A program made the position numbers and the translations under genes. A stretch of 64,000 nucleotides of DNA from Cryobacterium adonitolivorans (GTDB lineage: Bacteria; Actinomycetota; Actinomycetes; Actinomycetales; Microbacteriaceae): positions 1-64,000 of the forward strand of contig NZ_SOFL01000044.1 of NCBI RefSeq assembly GCF_004402695.1, written 5' to 3'. The notes beneath the pieces were generated by a model that saw only the letters and a list, made by a program, of their open reading frames with translations, did no database searches and was not told where the DNA came from. This document shows positions 1-10,000 of the stretch, in pieces. The stretch's first letter is position 1, and each line of letters starts with the position of its first letter.

Positions 1-143
1 ACCGTGGGACCGAAAACCCGGAAGCGGTTAGCCGCCGACACCCACCTGATGCCTCGGCATCGGCCGACCCGGCATCCGACACCACCGGTACCCGACAACC
101 CGCCGTTCTAAGCGCTTACCCAGTGGTCCGAGAAGGCAATCCG

Positions 144-149
144 TAAACT
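144..149 (+). promoter_or_regulatory. leaderless-type -10 box of the Eis-like gene
   Basis: TAAACT lies 7 nt before the ATG at 157 and no Shine-Dalgarno sequence is visible. This fits a promoter that starts transcription at or next to the start codon, and it supports 157 over the in-frame ATG at 166. The first 120 bases of the window hold no gene I can support. Confidence 0.45.
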
Positions 150-156
150 CGGATTC

Positions 157-1449
157 ATGTCCCCGATGAGCGCAGAATACGAGATCCGTCGGTTTGAACC
201 GGCAGCCCCCGGCGAGTCCGGATACCCGGAAGCGACGGCCTGGGACAACGCGGTGACGTTCGGGTTCCATGAGGAGCGCCGCACCGATGAGCGGGTGCGC
301 GAGTCCATCGCCATGAGCCGCGAAGACGGCGCCGTGTTCACCGGGGCGTACCAAACCGGCCAGCCGGCGCCGCATTCCCTGGCCAGCGAAATTCCAGTGG
401 CCACCTTCGGCTCACGGCCGAGCACGCTCAACATCGGCTTCGGCAGGTTGTTGGATGCGCATCTGATCACCGGCGTGACAGTGCGCACCTCGCACCGGCG
501 TCGCGGGCTGTTGCGCCGGATGATGACCGAAGACCTCGCCCTGGCACAGGGCAAGGGCATCGCGATCGCCGCCCTCACGGCGTCGGAGGCGTCGATCTAT
601 GGTCGATTCGGTTTCGGGGTGGCCACCTCGGAGCAGAGCATCACCGTGGATACCAGTGCCAAGTTCCAGCTGGACCACCTGCCGGTGGGAACCGTGGAGG
701 TCGCCGACCCCAAGGTGCTCCTCGAGCTGGCGCCGCAGGTCTTTGCTCGGCTGCACGGCGAACAACCGGGGTCCATCGGCCGGCAGGAGTTCTACCGCCA
801 GCTGGCCGCCGGGGCGACGAGTCGCGAGGGCGGCCCAGACTCCAAGGTGAAGGTGGCTCTGCACTATGCACCGGACGGCACGGTCGACGGATACGTCTCG
901 TACAGATTCGGCGGCTGGGACAAGACGCCCGCGACGATGGAGATCGTGGACCTCGTGGCCGCCACCCCGGCGGCGTACCTGGAGCTCTGGCAGTACCTGG
1001 CGGCCATCGACCTCGTCGAGCGCATCACCTGGAACGAGTCACCGGTGGACAACCCGCTCACCTGGGCCCTGACCGATCCGCGTTGCGTGGCGGCGTCGAA
1101 CCCGCGGGACATGCTCTGGTTGCGCATCCTCGATGTGCGCCAGGCACTCGAAACGCGCCATTTCGCCGCCGACGGCACCGTCGTCCTGAGGGTCACCGAC
1201 GGTCTGGGTCTCACCGCGGGAACCTTCTCGCTCGAGGTGCGCGACGGCGCGGCGCGGGTCACCGCATCCGCAGCGGCGCCCGACCTGGAACTAGACATCG
1301 CCGCGCTCTCCTCCATCTACCTGGGCGCGGTGAACCCCGTGTCGCTGGCGGCGGCGAACAGGGTGCACGAACACACCCCGGGTGCAGCGTTCTTGGCCGC
1401 CAGGCTCTTCGCCGTCGAGCGGCCCGCCCACTGCCTGACGCACTTCTAG
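157..1449 (+). CDS. Eis-family GNAT N-acetyltransferase
   Basis: A 430-residue protein with the architecture of the enhanced-intracellular-survival (Eis) family: an N-terminal GNAT domain, a second GNAT-like domain, and a C-terminal SCP2-type lipid-binding-like domain. The acetyl-CoA pyrophosphate loop is visible as VRTSHRRRGLLRRMM near residues 108-122. It is followed by the family hallmark ALTASEASIYGRFGFG, in which the Tyr-Gly-Arg-Phe-Gly-Phe stretch shapes the active site. The C terminus ends in HF; in Eis proteins the terminal carboxylate is catalytically important. Family members acetylate amines, including aminoglycosides at several positions, in the cytosol. The native substrate cannot be read from sequence. 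The gene appears monocistronic, with a leaderless-type promoter. Confidence 0.88.
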   Translation: MSPMSAEYEIRRFEPAAPGESGYPEATAWDNAVTFGFHEERRTDERVRESIAMSREDGAVFTGAYQTGQPAPHSLASEIPVATFGSRPSTLNIGFGRLLDAHLITGVTVRTSHRRRGLLRRMMTEDLALAQGKGIAIAALTASEASIYGRFGFGVATSEQSITVDTSAKFQLDHLPVGTVEVADPKVLLELAPQVFARLHGEQPGSIGRQEFYRQLAAGATSREGGPDSKVKVALHYAPDGTVDGYVSYRFGGWDKTPATMEIVDLVAATPAAYLELWQYLAAIDLVERITWNESPVDNPLTWALTDPRCVAASNPRDMLWLRILDVRQALETRHFAADGTVVLRVTDGLGLTAGTFSLEVRDGAARVTASAAAPDLELDIAALSSIYLGAVNPVSLAAANRVHEHTPGAAFLAARLFAVERPAHCLTHF

Positions 1450-1504
1450 CCGGATGCCGCAGCGGGCGCCCGGAGATCGGGCGTTCGCTCGGATGCGGGG
1501 CGGG

Positions 1505-2038
1505 TCAGGCCTGCCGGTCGAGCAGCACGTAGGCGTAGGCCGCGATGGTCGCCGCATCCACAATTTCGCCCTCCCGGATCATGCGCCGGAAGTCGTCTTC
1601 GCTGAACCACCGGTGCACCATGTCCTGCTCGGTGATCTCGCGCTCCGGTGGCCCGGGCGTGAGATCGGTAGCCAGATACAGATCGCAGCCCTGACTGCTG
1701 TGACCGTAGGCGCTGTAGAAATTCGCCAGGTGCCGCACTTCGCCGGCGCGCATCCCGGTCTCTTCCTGCAGCTCGGCGCGGGCCAGGTCCTCCTGGCTGC
1801 CGTCGTTCTCACCGGGCCAGGAGCCTTGAGGGAACTCCCAGGCCCGGCGCCCCACGGCGTACCGGAACTGCTCGACCAGCCAGAACCCGGCGTCGACATA
1901 CGGCACCACGATGGCGAAGTCAGGCTTGTCGATGACGCCGTAGATGCCCGTCGAGCCGTCCGGACGGCGTACGACGTCCTCGCGCACGGTCATCCAGGCA
2001 TTGCGGTACACCTCGCGGGTTGAAATGGCTTCGATCAT
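1505..2038 (-). CDS. Nudix hydrolase (ADP-ribose pyrophosphatase-like)
   Basis: A 177-residue Nudix protein. The Nudix box runs from GSWPGENDG through ELQEETGM and keeps the REUXEEXGU core as ARAELQEETGM, with the metal-binding glutamates. The early VVPYVDAGFWLVEQFRY segment and overall size resemble ADP-ribose/nucleoside-diphosphate-sugar pyrophosphatases, which split X-pyrophosphate bonds with Mg2+ in the cytosol. AAGGAG lies 10 nt before the ATG. Its last 71 codons have a degraded second copy just downstream in the window (2119-2338). The substrate is not determined by sequence. Confidence 0.88.
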   Translation of the reverse strand: MIEAISTREVYRNAWMTVREDVVRRPDGSTGIYGVIDKPDFAIVVPYVDAGFWLVEQFRYAVGRRAWEFPQGSWPGENDGSQEDLARAELQEETGMRAGEVRHLANFYSAYGHSSQGCDLYLATDLTPGPPEREITEQDMVHRWFSEDDFRRMIREGEIVDAATIAAYAYVLLDRQA

Positions 2039-2118
2039 GGCGTGTATTCTCCTTGCTCCTTCACCGACGCTAACAGTCCCGCCATTCGAAGCGAACCGGT
2101 AAAGGTCCTGCGGGATAA

Positions 2119-2338
2119 CTAAACCTGCCGGTCAAGTAGCACATAGGTGTCCGCGGCGAGCGTCGCTGCATCCACGATTGCGCCCTCCCGGATCATGCGC
2201 CGGGAGTCCTCTACGCTGAACCACCGGTGCACCATGTCTTGCTCGGTGACTTCTCGCTCCGGCGGACCGGGCGTGAGATCGGTGGCCAGATACAGATCGC
2301 AGCCCTGGCTGTTGTGGCCGTATGCGGTGTAGAAGTCA
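2119..2338 (-). pseudogene. 3' fragment of a duplicated Nudix hydrolase gene
   Basis: Translation from about 2336 down to the stop at 2119 gives a near copy of the last 71 residues of the intact Nudix protein at 1505-2038. I count 11 differences over those 71 positions, starting at FYTAYGHNSQG. The Nudix box and everything upstream are missing, so it cannot be an active hydrolase. The fragment overlaps, in another frame, the 3' end of the aldose epimerase ORF. That suggests one deletion removed both the 5' part of this copy and the epimerase stop codon. Confidence 0.8.
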
Positions 2339-3173
2339 TGGTGCCCATTCTCCCGCAGAGGCTGGCACGGTCTCGATCGACCCATGCCGTCAGCTTCACC
2401 CACCACCGAAAAGGGCGGCCGGGCTCCAGCATGCGGATGCGCCCCTCGGCCACGGCTCGGGCGGCCGAGTCCCCGAACGCCGTCGACGGTTCGATCGCCA
2501 CAACGGGCGTTTCAGTGAATTCTCCGCCGTCCCAGTAGAGGCCGAGATAGGGCAGCAGTGCGGGGTCCCATTCCAGGGTGAGGGTGTCGCCGTTGGCGTG
2601 CACGACGGCGGCGCTCGACCGGGCGCCGTCGGTAAATGCCTTGATCGCGGCGTCGCCCACGGCGCCCGGCCAGTCGCGGGGTCTGCCCCGGTGGGGGTAT
2701 TCCTCGATGAGCCGTGGCTCCGGCGCGGCCGCCACGAGGCGGGTGTCGGCGTCGGCAACGAAGAGCGGATGCGCGCACCAGGCCAGCGGCACCGGCCCCG
2801 CGGCATCCGTGCTCGCCGTGTAGGTCAGCCGGATGCCGGTGTCGGTGGCCTCGATCCGCCGGGTGAGGCTGATCTGCAGGCTGGGGAGCCCCACGCTGGT
2901 CTGCACGTGCTGAGCGTCAGCCGAGTCGAGGGTCCAGGCGGCCTGCCAGCCGTCGCCGTGATCGGCCAGCGCCGTGCCGTCGGCCAGGGTGCAGGCGGCG
3001 ACGGTAGGAACGACCTCGTCCCATCCGCCACTGCCGGGCTGCACGAACACCCCCGGCGACCGGGGGCCGCTGGGGGCGAGCCACTCCCGGCCGCCGGCGG
3101 TGAGGCTGGTAATGCGGGCCCCGTCGGCGACGTCGAACTGAACGGTGATGCCGCCGCCGCTGACCGAAGACAT
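2211..3173 (-). CDS. aldose 1-epimerase (galactose mutarotase-like) with acquired C-terminal tail
   Basis: Starts at the ATG that shares one base with the permease stop (TGATG at 3173). The 320-residue product shows the galactose-mutarotase fold: a His in WCAHPLFVAD and the C-terminal catalytic-type Glu in VVAIEPSTAFGD. Homology stops around residue 290 after FRWWVKLTAW. The last ~30 residues are a frame-shifted reading of the Nudix remnant, so the native stop has been lost. It is the last gene of the sugar-ABC operon and would interconvert alpha and beta anomers of the imported sugar. It probably remains active, because the catalytic residues precede the foreign tail. Confidence 0.8.
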   Translation of the reverse strand: MSSVSGGGITVQFDVADGARITSLTAGGREWLAPSGPRSPGVFVQPGSGGWDEVVPTVAACTLADGTALADHGDGWQAAWTLDSADAQHVQTSVGLPSLQISLTRRIEATDTGIRLTYTASTDAAGPVPLAWCAHPLFVADADTRLVAAAPEPRLIEEYPHRGRPRDWPGAVGDAAIKAFTDGARSSAAVVHANGDTLTLEWDPALLPYLGLYWDGGEFTETPVVAIEPSTAFGDSAARAVAEGRIRMLEPGRPFRWWVKLTAWVDRDRASLCGRMGTMTSTPHTATTARAAICIWPPISRPVRRSEKSPSKTWCTGGSA

Positions 3174-4210
3174 CAGCCGGGTAGGCCGATGCGGCGCTCG
3201 CCCGAACGCAGCTGCTGGATGACCACGGCCACGATGAGCAGGGCGCCCTTGGCCACGTTCTGCCAGAACGAGTTGACACCGAGGAGCGTCATGCCGTTGG
3301 TGAGGATTCCGAGCAGGATCACGGCCAGGATGGTGCCGGCGATGGTGCCCTTGCCGCCCTTCAGGGCCGCTCCACCGAGCGCGGCTGCGGTGATGGCCTC
3401 GAGCTCGAGGCCCTCCGATCCCGAGACCGGCTGCCCCGACCCGGTGCGGGCGGTGATGAGCACCCCGGCGATGGCCGCAACGGCCCCCGTGGCTACGTAG
3501 ACACCGATGATGTACCGGTTGATGTTGATGCCGGCCAGGCGGGAGGCGATGTCGTTGCCGCCGACGGCGTAGATGTTGCGGCCGACGCTCGTGTACCGCA
3601 GCAGAACGTGGGCGAGCACGGCGATGATGACGAGCACCCAAATCAGGGTGGGCACGCCGAGGAGGGTACCGCGGGCGAGGAAAACGAAGAAGCCGTCGGC
3701 GCCGGTGTAGCCCTGGGCCCGGCCGTCGGAGATGAGTTGCGCCACACCCTTGTAGGCGGCGAGGGTGGCCAGGGTCGCGATCACCGGGTTGACCCGGCCG
3801 AACACGATGATGCAGCCGTTGAGTAGTCCGCAGAGCATCCCGATGCCCACCGCCCCGACCACGCCGAGGAACGGCCCGGTGGCGGTGAAGATCATGGCCG
3901 ACGACACCGACGTAAGGCCCGCGATCGAACCCACCGAGATGTCGAGGGCACCCATGATGATCACGATGGTCTGCACCACCGCAAGGAGGCCGGAGATCGC
4001 GATGGCGGTACCGATTACCCGCAGGTTGCCGACTGTGAAGAACAGCGGGTTCTGGCTGCCGATGACGGCCACGACGAGCGCGATGGCCATGAGCAGGGAG
4101 ATGTTCTGCACTCCCACGACCTCCAGCACCCGCCGGAAAACGCCCGGTCGGGCGCCGGTCTCGATGGGAGGCTGCGACCGCAGTGTCGCGGTGGACTGTG
4201 TTGTGGGCAC
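3173..4210 (-). CDS. sugar ABC transporter permease (RbsC/CUT2 type)
   Basis: About 345 residues with eight to ten membrane segments and the CUT2 permease signatures GALDISVGSIAGLTSV and LGGAALKGGKGTIAG. It forms the membrane channel for the ATPase at 4237-5808 and the lipoprotein at 5949-6992. Two starts are possible: an ATG at 4240 overlapping the ATPase stop as ATGA but with no ribosome site, and a GTG at 4210 with AGGAG 7 nt upstream. I prefer the GTG. The stop shares a base with the epimerase start, indicating translational coupling. Confidence 0.88.
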   Translation of the reverse strand: MPTTQSTATLRSQPPIETGARPGVFRRVLEVVGVQNISLLMAIALVVAVIGSQNPLFFTVGNLRVIGTAIAISGLLAVVQTIVIIMGALDISVGSIAGLTSVSSAMIFTATGPFLGVVGAVGIGMLCGLLNGCIIVFGRVNPVIATLATLAAYKGVAQLISDGRAQGYTGADGFFVFLARGTLLGVPTLIWVLVIIAVLAHVLLRYTSVGRNIYAVGGNDIASRLAGININRYIIGVYVATGAVAAIAGVLITARTGSGQPVSGSEGLELEAITAAALGGAALKGGKGTIAGTILAVILLGILTNGMTLLGVNSFWQNVAKGALLIVAVVIQQLRSGERRIGLPG

Positions 4211-4236
4211 CGGAGTGCTCCTTTCCAGAGGGCGGC

Positions 4237-5808
4237 TCATGAGGGAGAGATGGTGAGATCGGGATCGGCGGCAGATTCGTCCATGGCGAGCGCCAGGATC
4301 TGCTCTTCGGTGACGTGGTCGCGTGCGAGTTCGCCGGTGATGCGGCCGCCGGCCATGACGTAGATGCGATCGGAGAGGCCGATCACCTCGGGCAGCTCGC
4401 TGGATACCACGAGCACGGCCACACCGGCCTGGGCGAGTTCGTCGATGATCGCGTAGATCTCCGACTTGGCGCCCACGTCCACCCCGCGGGTGGGTTCGTC
4501 GAGCACGAGCAGACGCGGATGCGTGGCGAGCCAACGCGCCAGCACCACCTTCTGTTGGTTGCCGCCCGAGAGGTTGCCCACCAGCTGTTCGCTGGAGGGA
4601 GTGCGGATGCCAAGCCGCGCGACGTACTCGGCGGCGAGCGCCTTCTCGTCTGCCGCGCGTACGAAGATCCAGCGGCTCAGGCTGCGCAACCTGGCGAGCG
4701 CCACGTTGTCGCGCACCGACCGCTTGAGCAGCAGGGCCTCGGCCTTGCGCTCCTCGGGGGCGAAGCCGATGCCGGCAGCGATCGCATCCGCCGGGGCCCG
4801 GAAGCTCACGGCGGTGCCACCCATCAGCAGCTCACCGCTGTCGATGCGGAGGTCGCCGACGATGGTCTTCATCAATTCGCTGCGGCCAGCGCCGACCAGT
4901 CCGGAGACGCCGACGACCTCGCCGGCTTTCACCTCAAGGTGGATATCGGTGACGTGCGCATTGCTGACACCGCGGAGTTCCAGCACGGTTGCGCCGGGAA
5001 TCACTGGGTCGCGGTGGAAGAACTGGGACAGGTCGCGACCCACCATCATCCGCACCAGGTCGTCGTGGTTGGTGTCTGCGGTGGTCTTGGTGCCCACGAA
5101 CTTGCCGTCGCGCAGCACGGTGATGTTGTCGGAGAGTTGGAAGATCTCGTGCATGCGGTGCGAGACGTAACCGATGGCCACGCCCTCATCGCGCAACTGG
5201 CGGATGAGTTTGAACAGGATCACGACCTCTTCGTCGCCGAGTGAGGAGGTTGGTTCGTCGAAGCAGATCACCGAGGGGTTGTCCACCAGGGCGCGCATGA
5301 TCTCCACGATCTGGCGTTGCGCGGGCGAGAGGGCGCTGCCCAGGGTCTCCGGTCGGATCACCTTCTCGAAGCCGTAGCGACGCAGGTCGGTGTCGGCGCG
5401 GGCGAGCAGGGCCGCCCGGTTGAACATCAGGCCCTGCCGGCCGATCGCACCCACGTAGATGTTCTCGGCCACCGAGACGTGCAGCAGCACCTCGGGCTCC
5501 TGGGCGATCACACGGAGGCCCGCCAGCCGGGACTGCCGGGGATCGGTGAAGCGCACCTCGGTTCCGGCCGAGGTGAGCGTGCCGGCATCCGGCTGCAGGT
5601 CGCCGGTGAGGATCTTGAGCAGCGTGGACTTGCCGGCGCCGTTCTCGCCCATCAGCGCGGTGACCTCGCCGGCGCGCAGCTCGAGTTGCACGCCCTGCAA
5701 CGCGCGCACCGGGCCGAAGCTCTTCTCGATGCCCGCGGCGCTGAGCATCACGGTGCCGGGCGGCGCCGGGTCGGTGCCGGATGCCGTCGGTGCAGGTGTC
5801 TTAACCAT
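4237..5808 (-). CDS. sugar ABC transporter ATP-binding protein (two ABC domains)
   Basis: A 523-residue tandem ATPase of the RbsA/XylG/AraG type. The first domain has Walker A GENGAGKST, a divergent signature LSPAQRQIVEI and Walker B VICFDEPTSSL. The second has a degenerate Walker A GLVGAGRSEL, intact signature LSGGNQQKVVLARWL and Walker B LLVLDEPTRGV. This pairing of one canonical and one degenerate Walker A is usual for CUT2 importers of monosaccharides. It sits on the cytoplasmic face with the permease encoded immediately downstream (possible 4-bp overlap). Confidence 0.93.
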   Translation of the reverse strand: MVKTPAPTASGTDPAPPGTVMLSAAGIEKSFGPVRALQGVQLELRAGEVTALMGENGAGKSTLLKILTGDLQPDAGTLTSAGTEVRFTDPRQSRLAGLRVIAQEPEVLLHVSVAENIYVGAIGRQGLMFNRAALLARADTDLRRYGFEKVIRPETLGSALSPAQRQIVEIMRALVDNPSVICFDEPTSSLGDEEVVILFKLIRQLRDEGVAIGYVSHRMHEIFQLSDNITVLRDGKFVGTKTTADTNHDDLVRMMVGRDLSQFFHRDPVIPGATVLELRGVSNAHVTDIHLEVKAGEVVGVSGLVGAGRSELMKTIVGDLRIDSGELLMGGTAVSFRAPADAIAAGIGFAPEERKAEALLLKRSVRDNVALARLRSLSRWIFVRAADEKALAAEYVARLGIRTPSSEQLVGNLSGGNQQKVVLARWLATHPRLLVLDEPTRGVDVGAKSEIYAIIDELAQAGVAVLVVSSELPEVIGLSDRIYVMAGGRITGELARDHVTEEQILALAMDESAADPDLTISPS

Positions 5809-5948
5809 GGCTGGATGTGCCTTTCGGGTAGCCGGGTGGCTGAGGTGCGGGGACAGCAGGGGTGAAACGAGGGTGAAGCGGGGAGCACCGGGGCGGGGGC
5901 GACAAATCGTCCCCGCCCCGGTTACTCGATCGAGCGGAGCAGGTCGGC

Positions 5949-6992
5949 CTAGGTGCAGACCACGCCCTTCTCTTCCCAGTTGTCGGCGTTCACGATCTCG
6001 GTGTTGGCAATAGACACGGGCGGTAGTGCGGTGCCGTCGCGCAGCAGGCCCACCATCGAGTTGATGGCGGCCTTGCCCACCTCAGCGCCGGAGATGAACA
6101 GCGACGCCTTGTTGCCGGTGTCCTGGCCAGCGGCCCAGTCCTTGCAGGTGAGGTACGCGCCCAGGCCCACGCCGATGATGTCGGCCGGGGCCACACCGGA
6201 GTTCTGCAGCGCGGTCACGACGCCGGTCTCGCTCTCGTCGTTGCAGCCCCAGACGACCCAGTGCTTGACGCCGGCGTTGGCGGTGATGATGGCGCCGGCC
6301 TTATTCTGCGCATCCGTGGCGGAGTTGTCGGTGCCGATGTCAACGATGGCGGGCACCTCGGGCACGGCTTCACCGAATGCTGCGGTGGCACCTTCGACGC
6401 GCTGGGTGCACGCCGTGAGGTCCTGCTTGTAGGCGGAGATGATGCGGGTGTCGGCGGCATTCCAGCCGGCCTCCGTGTAGAGGCGGGCGGCCTCGCCACC
6501 GACGAGTTCACCCATCGAGGTGCCATCGAAGCCGGAGAACGGGGCCTCGGCGCCGCTGGCATCGGCGATGATGTCGTCCGACGCCATCAGCGGGATGCCG
6601 GCGGCCTTGGCGGCCTCGATCACCTGCGGGCCGATCTGCTGGTCGGGCACCACGATGACGATTCCGTCCACCTTCTGAGCGATCACGGAGTCGAGCTCGC
6701 TGATGGCCTTGTTCGAGTCGGTGCCGAGGTTCACCACCTTGATGTCCACCTCTCCAAGCTCGGCTGCGGCGGCCTTGGCGCCGTCGGCCTGGTCCACGAA
6801 GTACTGCTGGTCGCCCTGCTTCTGCAGGTACGCGATGGTGAGCTTGCCGCTCTTGGGACCGGCCGCGGCTGGTCCCTCGGTGGTCTCCATGCCCGACGAA
6901 CAGGCGCTGAGCCCCACGATTGCTATCACCAGGACGGCGAGAGCGCCCATGCGGCGGCGCTGCCGGGTTGAGCTCCTACTGATTACGTTCAT
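5949..6992 (-). CDS. sugar-binding lipoprotein of the CUT2 ABC transporter
   Basis: 347 residues from the ATG at 6992, preceded by AAGGAACACAGC. The signal peptide ends in the lipobox GLSAC, so the mature protein would be lipid-anchored outside the membrane. The body is a periplasmic-binding-protein type I fold (RbsB-like): LTIAYLQKQGDQQYFVDQ, then VDGIVIVVPDQQ and IPLMASDD. It should deliver a monosaccharide, or a related compound, to the adjacent ATPase/permease. The sequence does not reveal the ligand. It lies between the DUF5107 gene and the ATPase gene in the operon. Confidence 0.9.
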   Translation of the reverse strand: MNVISRSSTRQRRRMGALAVLVIAIVGLSACSSGMETTEGPAAAGPKSGKLTIAYLQKQGDQQYFVDQADGAKAAAAELGEVDIKVVNLGTDSNKAISELDSVIAQKVDGIVIVVPDQQIGPQVIEAAKAAGIPLMASDDIIADASGAEAPFSGFDGTSMGELVGGEAARLYTEAGWNAADTRIISAYKQDLTACTQRVEGATAAFGEAVPEVPAIVDIGTDNSATDAQNKAGAIITANAGVKHWVVWGCNDESETGVVTALQNSGVAPADIIGVGLGAYLTCKDWAAGQDTGNKASLFISGAEVGKAAINSMVGLLRDGTALPPVSIANTEIVNADNWEEKGVVCT

Positions 6993-7027
6993 GCTGTGTT
7001 CCTTCTTCCCTAGGTTGCTCATCAGCG

Positions 7028-10000
7028 TCACTGCCGGTGAGGGGCGGCCGCCGAAGCGGCCGAAGCGGTTGAACTCGCGGTGAGTTCGCCCAATTTGCTG
7101 CGCAGGGTGTGCACGTAGGTGTCGTGCACGCTCTGGGGGTCGTCGTGGAAGAGCAGCATCGCTGGCAGCGATGTCGCGAAGTAGTCGACGCGGGCGGGCG
7201 TCGCCGCGAGTTCGACGAGGTAGTCGTCGAATTCGTCAATGAGCGTAGCGGCCGCAACATGGTCGCCGAGCCGGCGCAGAGCACGAATTGAGAACAGTGT
7301 CTTTTTGCTGAACCGGCGGTTGCTCATGTCGATGAAGTCACCGGTGGCGTGCGCGGCGGCGGTCCAGGCCGCGCTGGCGCCTTCGTCGTCGCCGGCCGCG
7401 AGCAGTGCTTCGCCGAGCAGCCAATACAAATCGGCCGAGTTGGCCAGCGGATGCCGCGCCTCGCCGAGCGATTCCGGCGGTGTGATCGCCGCGTGCATGT
7501 GCTCCAGCGCGGCGGCCGGATTACCGGAGTCGAGAGCGTGCTCAGCCAGGGCGGTGCAGGCGTTCTGCCAGGCGAGGAGCACCTGGCCTTCGCCGCCCTC
7601 CCAGGGCTGGAACACCCGGCCGAGCATGAGCGCGCGGGCCTCGTTGGAGCGGTCGACCGCGGTGAGCAGGCCGGCGTGCACCACGGTGAGGTCGTCGCGG
7701 CGGCCGGCGAGCTGCCGGTGCGCCTCGAGCCGGTCGAGCCGCTCGGTAGGGGTCGCGCCGGTGCGGGCGAGCAGCTGGTCGTATTCGTAGAGCAGCTTGG
7801 CGTCCTGCGGGGCGTGTCCCACGGCGGCTGCAAAGTGCTCGAGGGCAGCGGCCGGGTCGCGCTGCACGTTGTAGGCGGCGATTCCGAGGTTGCGGTGCAC
7901 GAGCGCGGCGGTCGCAGCGTCCGGGGCGTGCGCGGCGGCGGCTTGCCACACGGTGATGGCGTCTGTGTAGCGCTTCTTGTCGTAGTACCAGGAGCCTAGG
8001 AGTGCGGCGGCGCGGGCGTCGGTGCCGTCGGCGCGCAGAGCGGCCTCGAGCGCGGCAACGTCGGCGAGCCGGGAGGGCAGGCAGTGCCGGGCGTCGGAGG
8101 TTCGGGCGTCCGTCCGGGCGGATGTGGCCTCGGTGGGCCGGCCGGCCGCGTCGAGCAGCTGGGCGCGGTGGTAGTGCGCGAGCGGGGCTACTTGCACCTG
8201 GCCGAGGGCGGTGTTGGTGGAGGCGGCGGCCGCGGCGGCCAGCAGTTCTAGGGCCGTGTGGGTGTGCCCGGTTTCGGCGTATTCGAGGGCCACGTCGAGC
8301 ACAGTGGGGGCGTCGGTGCTCAGCTCGAGTCCGGCGAGGTGCCGGGTCCACTGGTCGAGCGGGTCGCGGGCCCGCTGCTCGGCGAGCACGGTGTCGGCAA
8401 GCGCAGTATCGGCCTCGGCGACGGCACCGCTGCCACGCAGGGTGAGGGCGAGCAGCGCGTTGGCCTGCAGGTGTTCGGGGTTGTGGCGCAGCAGTTCGAG
8501 CAGAGCGTCGCGGCTGGCGGCGAGGTCGCCCGCGCGAGCGTGCAGCCGGGCCAGGGCGTGGCCGGCGGGCACCCGCCAGGCGTCGTTCCAGGTGGCCTTG
8601 GCCAGGAAGCCCAGCGCCTCGGCGTCGCGGCCCTGGTGCACGAGGGAGATACCCAGCCGGTAGTGCGCCTCGCCGTCGGCGGGGTTGGGCACCCGGGCGA
8701 GCAGCCGGTCGATGGCGGTGCGCAGGTGCGTCTCGGCGTCGGTGTGCCGGCCGGCGCGCTCCCGCCGGGCGGCCAGGGCCACGTTGCAACGCACGTCGCG
8801 GGGGTCGCGGCGCAGGGCCTCCTCCCAGTACGGCTCGGGCGCGCGGGTGGCGTGCCGGTACTGGTCGAGGTACTGCCCGGTGTAGAAGAGTTCGTCGATC
8901 GACGCGATGGTGACGGGGTCGGCCGGTTCGGTGGCCGGGGCGGGGACCTCGGCGTCCTCGGTGGGGTCTCTTGGGGTCCAGGTGACGAGCACGGTGTCGC
9001 CGTCGCGCACGGTGAGGGTGAGTTCGCTGGCACGGTAGCCGCCGTCGAGGCTCAGCCCGTGCCGGTAGGCCTGGCTGGGGGCGAGATCGGCGGCGGCGGT
9101 GAACACGACGCGGCCGGCGGCATCCGTCAGCTCGATGGTGGCGTCGGCGATCACCCGGGTGGCGGCCACGCCGATCACCACGGTGGTGGCCGCGTCTGCC
9201 TCGTCACTGTCGTCGGCGGTGACGTCGAGGCGCACGGCGGCGTCGCGGGAGGCCTGGTGGGCGGCGCCGATGCGGGTGATCGGGTACCAGAACTGGCTGA
9301 AGGTCTTGGTCTCGCCGGGGGCGATGAAGCTGAAGTCGGGCTGGTTGTCGGTGAAGGCGCCGGCCATCAGCTCCACGTAGGGGCCGTCGCCATCGGTGAG
9401 GTTGCGGTCCCAGGCCCAGCCGAATTCGGCGTTTCCCCAGGTCCACTGCTTCTTGCCCGGCGCCACGGTGTGGTCGGCCCAGTAGACGAAGCCGGCCTCG
9501 AGGCCGTGGTCGTAGCCGCCGAAGAAGTCGTCCTGGGTGGCTACGACCATATAAGAGGTGGGCACCGGAATGTTGCGGTACCAGTCGAGCCGGTCGCCGT
9601 CGGGGCGGTCGGCGGTGACCTGGGCGGGGTAGTCGACGCCGTAGTAGTGGCCGTCGACGGCGGGGAAGGTGGCCACGGCACGCTTGGCATGGTCGGCGAC
9701 GAACTCCACGTCGGTGGGGAAGAAGGACTGGTAGTCGTCGTTCACGGCAGCGGCCACGTTGGCCCACCAGAGGAAGGTCTGGGTGGCGTCGGTGCGGTTG
9801 TAAAGGCGCACCCGGGCTTCGACCACCGAACTGTCGGGGCGCAGGCGGATGCCGTGCATGCCCTTCATGCGATTCATCGGGTCGTGGTCGCTGCACCACA
9901 CCGTGATGGCGCCGTCGGCTTCGCGTTCGATCTCCCAGTCGGTGGGTAGGAACGTGCCGGGCCGGTGGTGTTGCGGCCAGTTGAATTCGACGCCGCCCGA

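Noticed and set aside
8258-9949. 563-residue plus-strand open frame
   Set aside because: It is the complement of the DUF5107 gene, with low-complexity Gly/Val/His composition typical of an antisense shadow in high-GC DNA.
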